47,535 bases of DNA, taken from contig BFEA01000134.1 of the NCBI GenBank assembly GCA_003427395.1, positions 1,917,743-1,965,277 of the forward strand, in the 5' to 3' direction. Made by a program: the position numbers and the translations under genes. Shown here piece by piece: positions 20,688 through 32,656 of this stretch. The stretch comes from Chara braunii (Eukaryota > Streptophyta > Charophyceae > Charales > Characeae). Within the stretch, counting starts at the first letter, position 1. The number at the start of each line of letters is the position of its first letter. A model generated the notes under the pieces. It did not search any database. It had not been told where the DNA came from and saw nothing but the letters and a program-made list of their open reading frames with translations.

Positions 20688-22106
20688 TTGTTACAAGTCC
20701 AAGCGAATGATGAAAGAGGAATAGTGAAGGCCGATGAAATAATTATTGGGGATGATTACGAGTTTGATGAAAAGAAGGAAGGAGAGTTTGAACAAGAAGA
20801 AATTTCAGAGGAATTCAGGGAAGAGGAGTATGATGGGTTCTATTTAGAAATGGGGTTGCTCCTCTCAAGAGATAAAAGAGAGAGAGAAGTAAGTGAAAAG
20901 ACTCTCAGGATGAGAGACCACTATGTGGTAAGGGGTGGCCACTTGTTTATCACGGATAAGAGGGGGCCGCCGCGACGTGTTATATGTGGGAGGAATCGTC
21001 AGATTGACGTAGTAGCTGCATTGCATGATGGGATAGTCGGGGGACATCGGAGTTTCGCAGCTACTTACAAAAAGGCGATGGAGCTCTACTACTGGGAAAG
21101 GATGTTTGAGATGACGCAAAAATACTGTGAGTCGTGTGTACCCTGTCAAATTCGATCACCTATCAGGTACAAGGAACCCTTCCATCCTAGATATATCAAG
21201 GAAGTAGGGGCGGTTGTTCACCTAGATCTACTGGCTATGCCACTAGGTCTCGGGGCATATAACTATATATTCGACGCAAGGGACAACCTTACAGGATTCG
21301 TGGATGGCAGAGCGATCAGAAACAAGACCGGGACAACGCCGACAGATTGTATTAGAGAATATTATCTCAGATATCCTTTCGTATTGGAGTTTACAATGGA
21401 CAGGGGGTCTGAGTTCACCTGTGGGGAAGTGAAAGAATTGCTGAAGGAACTAGGGGTCAATGGTAATTATACGACTCGGGCTCATCCACAGACGAATGCA
21501 CCGGTTGAGAGAGGTCATAGCACAATTACTAACTTACTGGCCAAATGGACCAGTGAGAAGTCGAATCTCTGGCCAAAGTTCCTAAGAACAATGTTCTTTG
21601 TAGAAAACATCACTGTAAAAAGGACGACCGGGTATGCACCTGCGACACTCTGGTATGGGCGTCACGCCACATTTCCTATCGAAAGCTTCCTGAAAACCTG
21701 GCGCAGACAGAACCTGGAGAACAACTTGACTTTGGAGGAACTGCTAGATCTAAGGGCAAGACAGATCAGCGTCACTGAAGAAAGGGTGCAGGAAGCGGCC
21801 ATGAACGTTGCAGACAGCAGAGGAAAGGATAAGGAAAGATGGGACAAGCTACCTAAAGTAAGACTCGAACCTCTACAAGTTGGCAAAACAGTACTACTCT
21901 ACGATTCCTCTCTGGAAATGCAGTGGTCGCGAAAATTGGACAAACGGTGGCTAGGACCATTCAAAGTCAGGAGACAGGGACTTCATGGGGCATATGAGCT
22001 AGAAAAGATGGATGAGACTCTAAGGAAGGACTGGGTTTCATCTAGACTGAAGAAATTTCGAGTCAGAGAAGAGGTAAACTCAGTTACGATACGAAAGCTT
22101 GGATAG
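20688..22106 (+). CDS. pol: Integrase domain of pol
   Basis: This is the longest uninterrupted pol segment, 472 codons; the ATG is simply the first Met after a stop, as the true protein is cleaved from a polyprotein. The zinc domain has H113, H120, C150 and C153. The DDE core has D180 in VHLDLL, D238 in TMDRGSEF and E274 in NAPVERGH, with 35 residues between D238 and E274. A GPF-type module (KRWLGPFKV, about 21942-21968) followed by GAYEL and RLKKF closes the protein; no chromodomain follows. It would insert the cDNA into the genome. All catalytic residues are intact, unlike the rest of pol. Confidence 0.9.
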   Translation: MLQVQANDERGIVKADEIIIGDDYEFDEKKEGEFEQEEISEEFREEEYDGFYLEMGLLLSRDKREREVSEKTLRMRDHYVVRGGHLFITDKRGPPRRVICGRNRQIDVVAALHDGIVGGHRSFAATYKKAMELYYWERMFEMTQKYCESCVPCQIRSPIRYKEPFHPRYIKEVGAVVHLDLLAMPLGLGAYNYIFDARDNLTGFVDGRAIRNKTGTTPTDCIREYYLRYPFVLEFTMDRGSEFTCGEVKELLKELGVNGNYTTRAHPQTNAPVERGHSTITNLLAKWTSEKSNLWPKFLRTMFFVENITVKRTTGYAPATLWYGRHATFPIESFLKTWRRQNLENNLTLEELLDLRARQISVTEERVQEAAMNVADSRGKDKERWDKLPKVRLEPLQVGKTVLLYDSSLEMQWSRKLDKRWLGPFKVRRQGLHGAYELEKMDETLRKDWVSSRLKKFRVREEVNSVTIRKLG

Positions 22107-22496
22107 ATTGAAAAGGTATTTAGGCATGCATATGTGAATCAGTTCCTATACAGGTATGTACCCAATTGCCCAAGATTGTGCTCATACATATATGAATATA
22201 TACATGAATATATATATATATATGTATGTGTACATAAATGGATGCAGAGGGCTATAAGTGGGGATATGTGTGTGTATATGCGTTCATGTATTTATATATG
22301 TATATATATATATATATGTATATATATGATATATATATATATATGTGTATGTGGACGTGTATATAAGTACCTAATAAAGTGGGGCATTGTCAACTTGTGT
22401 TTAACCAGGAATGTTGCCTTGATGATAATCTGACCCTCGTCCCTTGCCAATTGCTCCTTCTCTGTATGCAGGCGTGACCTTTGGAAAGGAGAGGCC
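22107..22496. other. pol/3' ORF intergenic region with TA-rich repeats
   Basis: ATAT/TATG dinucleotide-rich sequence fills about 22180-22350. Near the end, TTGCTCCTTCTCTGTATGCAG (ending 22471) is a good 3' splice-site pattern, 25 bases before the ATG of the next ORF, and could serve a spliced subgenomic RNA. Confidence 0.5.
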
Positions 22497-24266
22497 ATGG
22501 CGCAGAAAGGAGCAATGGCAGGGACCTCTGGACTTGCCTTGAGAAAGGGAGGGCAGAGGAGGGAGCTGAGAGTCTCAAGGAACCTGGAAGAGCTGCCCAT
22601 TTACAGGGCTGGAGATAGCTTGAGAGTTTTCCTGCGAGACCTTGAGGAGTACGCGTTCAGGAAAGAATGGGGTGACAGGGAAAAAATTGTGAACGTGAAA
22701 GGAGCAGGAATGTATAAAAGGAGGATTGAAGGAGTGGTGGCAGGTTGCACAAGGTGGAGAGTATGCAAGGTGAGACTATGGAGAGACATGGGAGAATTCC
22801 CAAGGGATGATGTGGAGGATGATTTGAGGTTTGATGGGACCAATCTAGAAGACTTTGTTGAGAGTTTGCAACTGACCGTTGAGAGGGGCGGATAGAGCGA
22901 GGAGGAAAAGAAGAAGCAGTTGATCACAAGATCAGACAAAGGCGAAAAGGAGGAAGTAAGAGGAATTGTGGAAGGGAGTTAAACCTGGAAAAGGATAACG
23001 GCAGAATTGTGGATAGCCTACACCCAGGCCAGTCAAGACCAGACAAGAAAGGAAAGACTGCAAAAGAAGGGGTTATGGATTAGAAGAGAGGTGACTGAGC
23101 CACAGGGGAAGGAGGAAGGGAATGAAGAAGAGGATAATGTACCTCTGAAGAAGTTAAAGAACAAGGCGAGGATCTCCCCTAAGAGCAGCAACAAGGAATC
23201 TGAACAGGCTGAGGGAGATGAACAGGAAGAGGAGGAGGCAGCAGAGGAGAGGAAAAGAAGCATGGGGGCCAGTATGGTACCAAGGAAGAAGAAACTTGGA
23301 AAGAGAAGGGCAATTGAGAGTGGAAGAAGAGAGGTACAAGAAAGGGTGAGTGAAAAGGGGGAAGGAGTAGAAGAAGCTGAGGAAGGAAAGAAAGTCCAGG
23401 GAGGAAGCAAGGCTCCCATAGTCAAGGGAACTGAGGGAAAGAGGCCGATTGGGAACGAGGAAGAAACAAGTGAGATAGGAAAGAAGGAAGATGAGAAGGA
23501 TGACCGTGTGGAGAAGTTGATGAGAGATATGAAAGAAATGAGGAAGGAAGTAAGGGAATTGAAGAAAGAGAAGGAGGAATTGCAAAAACAAATGAGTCAA
23601 TTAAGGGTCACCCTGAATGTGCAAAGCAGAGAACTGGAAAATGAAGTGGCCACAAGAGGTAAGATGAAAATAAGGGTGGATGGTCTGGTTTCTGAGGTCA
23701 GTGTGCTAGGGAGGGACTTGGACAATGAAATCTCAGAAAAAAAGAAGTTGGGACAAGAGTGGGAGAAAAGATGGGAAGAGATATTGAGAAGAATGGAAAA
23801 ATCCAGATTGAGCCAACAGGGGAAAGAGAAGGAAGCCACAGAGATGGTGGGAAGAAAAGGGGGTGAAGAGAAAGGGGCACAGACTGAGGAGAAGAAAGAA
23901 GAGTCTCCTGCACCCGAAAAGGAAAAAAGTGAGAGTGTGGCTATGCCTCTGCCAGGACAAGGTAAAAGGCAAAGGGAATCCCAGTTGGACTCACCAAAGG
24001 TGGTTAAAGATCAGGATAAGACTTCAATCCAGCCAGACATAAAAAGAATCAAGCCTAGCATGGTTGGACAGAGATGTTTCCTCTGCGCTCAGGAAGGGCA
24101 CCTCAGAGATGAGTGTTCCATTCTAGCAATTTATATCAAGGAAGGAAAAGCCAAATATGATAGTCATAAGAGATTGGTGGCCGGTACAGGGCAGACCATT
24201 CCCAGAATACCTGAGGGAGGCAGGGTAGCACTTCACAGGATACTGGGACTACCAGTTGATTTCTAG
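22497..24266 (+). pseudogene. Second Gag-like ORF downstream of integrase
   Basis: This single frame of 589 codons is interrupted by TAG (22893-22895) and TAA (22980-22982). The N-terminus holds two consecutive capsid-like repeats: residues 33-98 (LPIYRAGDSLRVFLRDLEE... ending RWRVCKVRLW) and about 110-178 (LRFDGTNLEDFVESL... ending TWKRITAELW). They align with each other and with the 'F-G...W' pattern of the upstream gag. A Lys/Glu-rich region and a long coiled coil (about 23500-23820) follow, then a zinc knuckle CFLCAQEGHLRDEC (24075-24116). No signal peptide or membrane segment is seen, so it is not env. The TAG falls just before SEEEKK, where a Trp is expected from gag capsid patterns. 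An extra RNA-binding or particle protein is likely. Confidence 0.65.
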
Positions 24267-25851
24267 GAAGAAATAGGTAGATGTTTTGAGTAAACTATGA
24301 CTTGAATTGGCTTCAAAAGACAGCTATGAGAGAGAGAAAAGTGTAAATTAGAGCAAGGGGATGTGTATTTTCTTCTTCAGTAGGACATGAGAGACATGAG
24401 TGAAACAAGTTGTGTGTTTTTCTTCAGTCAGATGAGGAGACTTAGCATAGGAAGTAATATAGGAAATGACATGAGCAGTGTTTGAGGGATAGTAGAAGGG
24501 GAATGGTGATCTGACTCTGTCACCTACTTGTATTTATATATATTATTCAAGGGAATGAGCTGGTGAACACGACGCACTTGTCACATTGTGTGTGGGCCTT
24601 TGTCTTTGGTTGAGTCTCTGGTAACCTAAAATCTCCCTTCGTCTATCTCTACTAAGAATCTGTTGAGATCCAAAGAGGTGATAGAGGAATGGGCGGATCT
24701 GTATTTCATGTGAAAGTTTGATGAATTGTGAAACTTCAAAAGCTGGGTTGAATGTACATTTCTTGTTTGAGACCATGCTACGACATGGGTAGGCTCTTTT
24801 GAGTATTATCAATTCTGTTGCAGAAAATTCTTTGGCAATCTCTATAAAAGTGATGTTTTATTTTTGTGGATTCAGACAAGCAAAGAGTCAATAAAAGTTT
24901 ATTTTAAGAATAATGGTTATATATATATATATATATAATGGTTATAAAATGACCCCGAGGTGCGTGCCTCACCGAGCTATGATCAAAGACTTGGAGGGCA
25001 CAACCCTGGGTGACAGCCTGACGAATGCTCAATTACTGGAAATTTTATTTATTTGGTTTATTTAAAAAGCATCGTTCATCCACCTAAGGGTTAACCTAAG
25101 GGCATAAATTATCAAGCCTACGGTGGAAAATTGACATCGTTGGGACGTAACTCCCAGCGTGGGCTGCTGACCTAGCATAACCAGACAGCGGACCCTTCGA
25201 CTGTGGCCTCGAAGAGAAACTAGATGGAAGGCCTCCCCAATGAAGGGGTCTATTCAGGTGGATGTCGAAGGGGTCGAGATTAGAAAATTTTAAAGATAGG
25301 ATGAATATCCCATCGTTGCGCAACCAACGAGGGTAACCACCGCTAAGCAACAACGCGGCGGGCCGCGACTCCGGCCTGATCAGCTGGACTGTGGTGGGTC
25401 GAGATGGAGACCGTTGTCCTCCTGTGTTAGGCTTCGGGCAGGACGACATGCAACTTTGGATTATGATATCGAGAGTTGAATACCCAAGGTCTCGGTTAGG
25501 ATCCGCGTTTGATAGGTTGATTTCGCACGCGGACACCGACCCTGAAAACAACCAACGAATACCTGGGCCAAAGACTAAGGGTGTGAGGGAAGGAAATGTG
25601 CGTTGTCATACTTAACTATTTAATGTACTGTAGTACAGATCAAGTATCCCCACTTTCAATTATTATATTTTTATGTGGGAGACCCGGGTTAAAATCCTGG
25701 CGGTAATAATGAAAAGTAAGATGACGGCGTCAATCCTGAAACCACATTTCATTCCAGGGTTCTGATTTGGCGAATTGCTTGTCAGAAAACACCTTTATGT
25801 GCATATAGTTCTCCGAGCGACGGGGACGTCGCTTAATGAGGTCAGGGATAC
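24267..25851. other. 3' non-coding part of the internal region
   Basis: No gene is supported. A TA dinucleotide run is at about 24918-24937. A minus-strand ORF (25096-25551) has no motif. GACCCGGGTTAAAATCC (about 25681-25697) resembles a weak tRNA B box. The purine-rich GAGGTCAGGGA at 25838-25848, followed by TAC and the LTR start, is the best polypurine-tract candidate, though it is interrupted by two pyrimidines. Confidence 0.45.
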
Positions 25852-26566
25852 TGTCGAACAAAATACCCTTACAAGGGTATTTTGCCATGTTTTTGCATTC
25901 GGCACGGTGGTGGCGTCAGCCAACATGACGTAGCCAGTCTGGAAACAAGAGGGGTGTGCACGATTGGCGTGACACTGGAAGCGAAATCCTCGACCACAGA
26001 GGCCAGAGGAAGAATCGGTAAGAAAATTTCGTTAAGAATGTACGCTCGTTATTATGACGCGCGCCGTGGTGATTAGGATCAGTAGTAATACCCATCGACA
26101 GAAAAGGTCGAAGGGTCAGTAGGACTGATGATTGTGTCAGGTAGGTCTATGACACGCACTGAGGCTTGGTCCAGTGCATGTCTTCCCTCCGGTACTGGGT
26201 ATTCTAAGAATTTCGGTCTTTGCCTTTCCCTACTCGGCCTCCAGGTCGAGTATCCGCCACATCTACTTCTACATGGTGTGGTACCAGCCTGCCCACCACT
26301 TGAATATCGGCCCTGCCGCAACCATCGATGCCGCAACCATCGATGCAGCAACCACGGCTGAGTACCAGCCCTTGGGGCATTCCGTTGAAATACATACCCT
26401 TGCAGGTCACACAAGCGCCCAAGACGGCGGGCATTCAGATAGGCACGCAGATTATCAAGCATGCACGTTAGTGCGGGCTAGAACGGGCTCAGGCCATTGG
26501 TTGGACTGAGCCGCGTTACTTTGTATGTACCAAAGCTACTCCCCTTCTAACCGAAGTGGGAGCTAG

Positions 26567-27667
26567 CTCAGTAGGTTTCAGTACAGGGTTGATATGCGGG
26601 GGACCTAGGGATCAAGGCCCGCCACCCTCCGAGCTAGCTCCCTTTTGACAAGGAGCTCTACTTTTCGTTTTGCCTAGGTTTGAACGGTCGGGGCTCGAAC
26701 CCGCGACCTCTATCGGAAGTAGTAGTGGTAGTTGCCTCGTTGAAATGAGATACTGCCTTGGCAGTTAGTGGTAACCCTTGTTGGATTCGTTCATTTCTTT
26801 TCTTTCTTATTAATTATTTTATTTAGGGGGTTAGATTCATTTTTCTTTTGTTTTATTAGTTATTATTCATTTCCTCCTTACCTATAGCCTCCACTCCCCT
26901 GATTCGTGCGAATGGAACTGTACCCGAAAGACGGGCTGATTCATCCAAAAAGGGAAGACGGGTCTGGCATCCCTACCACACCGCGACTACCTATAGCGCA
27001 AGGGTCCCTTCGTAGGAGAAAGAGCAAGCCACCGCGAGATCTCGCGGAGGCAAGATCGGGAAATCGGTCGCGCGGGAGCTGGGGAGAACGCAGAGAGGCG
27101 GTGGAACGCGAGGAAAGCCGGGAGAGGCAACTTGTAAGGAGAGAAGAACCTCGAGAGAGAAGGGTGGGGAAAGTGAAGAAAGGAGAAGGCTGTCACGCGT
27201 GAGAGAGGAGGAGAAGAGAAAGATAGAAGGAGAGAAGGGAAGAAAAGAAGGAGGAGGAGAAGGAGAGAAGAGTTGGAAGGGAAAGGCTTACCTGGCATTG
27301 CAGACGACGACGACGAGCTAACAACGACTGGCGACGACGACGACAGAGCAAGGGAGTGAGAACGAAAATAAGTCTTCGATCTCGCAACTCACACCCCGGC
27401 ACCATCAGCAACAAAAATGAAAATAAATAAATAAATAAAATAAATAAATAAGCAAATAAATAAAGTAAAAGTGAATGAATCTAACGCATTAACAAGGTTA
27501 GATTCATTCACTACGATACATACTACGTGTGTGTGTGTGTGTGTGAGTGTGAGAGAGAGATGAGAGATAGGGAAGATGAGGAAGAGAGAAAGAGAAAGTA
27601 ACTTACCTGGTAGGAACGCCTGCGCCTTCTGCAATCAGAGAGAGATGTGAGAGAAAGAGAGAGATTG
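26567..27667 (+). repeat. Segment X in original orientation (LTR2)
   Basis: This holds a T-arm-like sequence on the minus strand (CGGGGCTCGAACCCGCGACC, 26687-26706), TC/GA-rich tracts and minus-strand splice-donor-like sites at about 27287 and 27602. The latter, with TTCTGCAATC 24 bases to its right, frames a 22-base exon-like island on the minus strand. A 98-codon ORF (26906-27202, plus) matches the start of a 138-codon ORF in the inverted copy but then shifts frame. Confidence 0.7.
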
Positions 27668-28457
27668 GGTTGAGGTCAGAGGTACTAACCTTTAGCGATG
27701 CTGCTCCAGCTTCGTCTTCGAGGACCTCAGCATGCGCCAACTTCACACGTTAGTATCTGGCTCGTGACAGAAGAGAGAGTCTTTCTTCTTCCTCTTCAAA
27801 GTCCACCATCTCCCTCTCTCCCTCTCATTATCTGACTTCACTGCAACGGTAGTCTACAAGAGAAAGAGAGAGAGAGAGAGTTTGGTGACGTTGGATCCAG
27901 ACTCGACTTCTTGGCTTCAGACATTTTTTGACGAGGGACCGTTTGGTCCTGTGCCGAAAACTTGGTGTTGACGACATTCCCATTCTTCCTTTTCTTCGTC
28001 TAATCCCCTTTTTCTTCGTCCGTGTATACGAGGGGGCTGCGCCCAGTTGTCCACTATGTGACTCTAACACACGCTTCTTCGTTTCTTCTTTGCCTTTGGC
28101 CTTCCTGGAAATACTCCGAGATGCGCGCCCGACAGTTGGCTCTCATGTCAATGCCACTCCCGACAAGACCCCATCCGAAGAGCAACTGCCAAGCAGATTG
28201 AATGCTGATTGTTTCGTTCATACAATGCAAGACCTCCATCGATAGGATAAAACAAAATAAAGCAAAATATAAAAAAATAAATAAATAGATAAATAAATAA
28301 AATAATGAATCTACCGCTACAACATGGAAATATACACCACCACTTGCTCCTCACGTTGTCGCTCCTCCGATCTGAGAGGAGGAGCAAAAATTGGATGAAT
28401 CTACGGCTACAACATGGGAATATACACTGCCCTTGTGTACGCGAGCGTGTACGTGTA

Positions 28458-28467
<10 letters not shown>

Positions 28468-28525
<58 letters not shown>
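28468..28525. repeat. (GA)n microsatellite
   Basis: This is about 58 bases of GA. LTR1 has only about 16 bases at the equivalent place (about 2053-2069). It is a clear length polymorphism between the two LTRs. Confidence 0.9.
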
Positions 28526-28527
<2 letters not shown>

Positions 28528-31500
28528 TTAGAAATGCGTGGGTCAGCCCCATTCTCTGCGTAGCTGTGCTTGCCATCATTGCGATGCTGATAACATAGTA
28601 GTGATGTGAGAGTGCGGGAGAGAAAGAGAGAGAGAGAAGGGAGAGAGTTGTGACCAGAGACTTGACGACATCGGATCCGGACTCGACATTGGGATTCAGA
28701 CATTGAACGGGGGTTATCTGAGACCTGTATCACAGACTGGTATTGATGACATACCCATCTTTTTCTCCCTCTTTTCGTCTGATCCCATCTTCTTCGTCTG
28801 TGTATGGTTTGGGCTGGCGCAGTCTTCATGTGTAAAGCGCCAGACCCCTTCACGCCATGGAATGATGATGATGATGCATGTTCAGGACTGCATTACAATA
28901 TTGGTTGTTCGGATCATCGATACCAAAGCCTTCCACTACGCTATCTCGTACTTTGTACGAGAGGACTGTTCTCGATCTGGTCTACACAGGTACAGTAGGC
29001 GACGGGTTTGCGCGTGTGTGTGAGGACGAGAAGAGGGAAAGAGCTTGACGATTTGATCCGGATTCGACCTTGGATTACAGACATGGCGATGGGGGAATAT
29101 TTGCGACTTGTGGCAAAGACTTGGTGTTAACACTCCTCTTCTTCATTTGATACCCTCCTCGTCGTTTGTAGGTGATCTGGCACGCCTTGTGATGGGCGTG
29201 ATGAATGTCTGGTCTGCGGTGAAACTTCGATTGAGCTAGTCATCAGTGCTCTAGCATCCTGCCTCGCTATCCTGTACTACGTGGTAAAGACCGGTTTCGG
29301 TCAGATCAGGATTTATGGCTAAGTCTTCCCTGCGCCATTCAACACCACTGTGTATGTATGGGCATGCTCATTGCTTGTCAAGATTTCGATTACACTGCAT
29401 TCTCCATTCAATCCTCTTCATCACATAAGGATCCTTGGTTTGTATGTGCATCGCCCCTGGGTATATTACAAAAAGATTGAAGAAAAGGGAGAAAGGAGAG
29501 GAGAAAAGAAGAGAAGATGATGGCGAAAGGGCGGTGATGGAGAAAATGATGATAACGGGCTGGTGATGATGATGATGACGATTGACGACGATTTCAAATG
29601 ATGATGATGCTGATGAATGTCGGGTTGACGGTATGAAAGACGATGATGATGATGATGTTGATGATGCTGATGATGCTGATGCTGATGATGATGCCAGGGG
29701 AAATGATGGTGATGATGATAACGTAAGGGCACTTACCATGGATTGGTGATAGTCTGCACGGGCGCCATTTTTCACAGGTTAGTGCCTGGCACGAGAGAGG
29801 AAGAAAGTTCTTCTTCTTCCTCTTTTTAAAACACGATCTCCCTCTCGCTCCCTCAATACCTGACTTCACTGCATCAGCGGGCTATAAGAGAGTGGGCTTG
29901 GTGACATCAAAATCCAGGCACAACTTCGGAACTTCGGGCATGGCTGCGAGAGGGTTATTTAGGATTGGTGACAAAGACTTGGTGATGGCGACAACCCGAT
30001 CTCTCCCTCCCTACGTCTTCGTCTGTGCACGAAATGGACCCGACACCTATTCCTGTGTATAGTGACAGGCCCATCACACCGTGTGGTAAGAATGATGTAT
30101 GCTGGTCTGCTTTGCAACATTGATTAGGCTTGTCATTAGTATTCTAGCTTTCCGCTCGCTATCTTGTACTACGTAAAAGAGGTCAGTACCGGTCGGATCA
30201 GGACTGGTATCTAAATCTTCCACTGCGCTATAAAACACAATTTTACAAGTATTGAAATGCACATTGCAGGATAAGATTCCACTTGCACTACATTGTTCAT
30301 TCGGTCCTGATCATCGCACTACGAATCCTTGGTTTACATCGTTCATCTAGGCATGAAACACAGAGGCAAAAATCGAAGATGAGAAAGATAGAAGAAGGAG
30401 AGAGAAGATAGGAGAAGAAGGAAGGGAGAAAGGGGGAAAGAGGAAGGAGAGAGGATGAGTGTGCGTTGGGGCTGCACTGCAATATTGATCGTCCGGATCT
30501 TTGGTATCTAAGTCTCCCGCTACGCTGTTTGTACTCTGTATGAGTGGTCGGTTCTTGTTCTAGTCTGGACCTTTACAGTATTGACAGTGTGTATGTGTGC
30601 ATGAGAGAAAGAGAGAGAGATGAGAAATAGGGAAAGAGAGAGAGGGAGTTGCATGCTCATAAGTATGGCACAGATTCCCAGAACAGAGCAGATAATACAG
30701 AATTGACACAAATATAGCAGAAGACTTGGGGTACATGGACAAACTCGAACCTGGCCCGGACTGCAACCGAACTCTCTCAGTTATACATCCGGAGTGTGAG
30801 AGCCCTGGCCTTGGACATAGGCGACAGACCAGGATATGAGATCGTCAAGGGCGAATGGACAGAGGAGAGAAATGGAGGAATGAGGAGAGAGGATATGAAG
30901 TCAACTCAATGGTTCCGAAGATAGTATCTTGAGATGTCATAAATGACGAAAATCCAAAAAGTTGCGAATACCAAGTCTCACAATACCTCAGATGTCGAAC
31001 TCACAATGTCAAGTGCATCTCCGGAAGGAAGGTGAAATCGAATCCCACAATAATGCTCAACTCCTAGTCCCAATGTCACTATCTCAGATGTCATCAGAAT
31101 TCATATCTATCTCTCACACGGCAGTAATCCCATAGGAGAAGTGAAAGTAGATTTAGACTGAGAAGGAAGAGAGAGAGAGAGGGAGAGAGAGGAGAGGGAG
31201 AGAGAGATGATGATGATGGTGATAATGATGATGATGTGAGAACACATATCTAGCGTTGTCGGTGGTCTGCAATGACCGAAATACTCAAGTACTCCGGGTT
31301 GCCGCAATTGTCAACTGTTGCATTAACCTTTTATAGTCTGTAGTAGCAGTGTAGGAGTAGGCTGGGCGCTGAGCGCCAAGTGTACGTATGAAGGGACGAG
31401 AATCTTTTGTTGGAGGAGAGTATACTCTTCATGGACATTGGTTTTCAGTGCTACGAATCTCCATTGGTGTAGTATTGGTGCAATGTTGCTCTTTGGACAC

Positions 31501-31576
31501 AAAGTGGCTATTTGGCTTCAATGTGATGGTGTGATCTGGGATTGACATCTCGCTGTTACTTAATTCCGTTGCGTTT

Positions 31577-31642
31577 ATTATTATTTCTGTTTTATTATTA
31601 TTATTATCATTACTATTATGATTATTATTATTATTATTATTA

Positions 31643-31690
<48 letters not shown>

Positions 31691-32080
31691 CACCCATGAC
31701 CTCGATACCCGTGGCGTCTGGTGTTGTGAAGAAAGAGACGTACCTGGGTAAAGAGGACGTAGGCCTTGGTATGGACGTCATCACTCGCTGGTCGTCAAGA
31801 TGTCTGAATAATTCCAGGCTGTAGAGTAAATAGGACGCCAAGTCCATTCAAGAGAGAGAGCTACATTGAGTTATGCTGTGGTGTTGCCCGATTGGGCTTG
31901 AACATTGGCTCACGATTCTGTTGAATCGTTCTCAAATGGATGGTTACCCGGCTCCATTGCGCTATCTGCTCTTGCGTTGACTACTTGGACTGCAGCATGA
32001 TTTTTGCGATATGGATTTTGGTGCTTCGTCCACATTCACATTTGCTTGCATTTCTGTTATTATTACTATTATTATTATTG

Positions 32081-32154
<74 letters not shown>

Positions 32155-32554
32155 TTACTATTATTATTATTATCTGCATGGCGTCTGTGAGCTGGGGGGA
32201 AAGGTAGTGAATGAAGAGGAGAAACGTACCTGGGTGAAGAGGACGTCGGCATGAATGTTGATATCATCACTTGCTGATAGTCAAATTGTTTGCTTGCTAT
32301 CATACTGTAGTTGTAGTAATAGATTGTAGAGTTGATATGTAGCCTGACGTCATTCAGAACAGAGAGCTACATTGGGTTATGATGTTGGTGTTGCCCTGTT
32401 GGGCTTGGACATTGAATCACGATTATGCTGTATCATTCTCATATGAACGGATACTCGGTTCCATTATGCTATCTGTTTTGCCTTGACTACGTGGACTTCA
32501 GTGTAATGTTGCAAATATGGATTTTATGTGCTTCGTCCGTATTCTTGTTCCTTG

Positions 32555-32588
<34 letters not shown>

Positions 32589-32593
32589 ATTAA

Positions 32594-32655
<62 letters not shown>
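31577..32655 (+). repeat. ATT arrays and modules a and b of LTR2
   Basis: These are identical in sequence and spacing to 5183-6261 at a constant offset of 26394, including three long ATT arrays (31577-31688, about 32055-32174 and about 32557-32655). Modules c and d follow at about 33474-33860 and 35385-35815. Confidence 0.85.

Positions 32656-32656
<1 letters not shown>

Noticed and set aside
22497-24266. Envelope gene
   Set aside because: The position fits, but there is no signal peptide or transmembrane segment, and the zinc knuckle and coiled coil indicate a Gag-like protein.
25096-25551. 151-codon minus-strand ORF
   Set aside because: No motif, no homologous copy in the window and no start context; I also considered rRNA for this region and did not recognise any conserved rRNA segment.
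26687-26706. Functional tRNA genes at T-arm-like sequences
   Set aside because: The B-box-like text is good but no complete acceptor, D-arm and anticodon pairing could be drawn here or at 1112, 8030, 39900, 41020 and 41325; SINE-like remnants are more likely.
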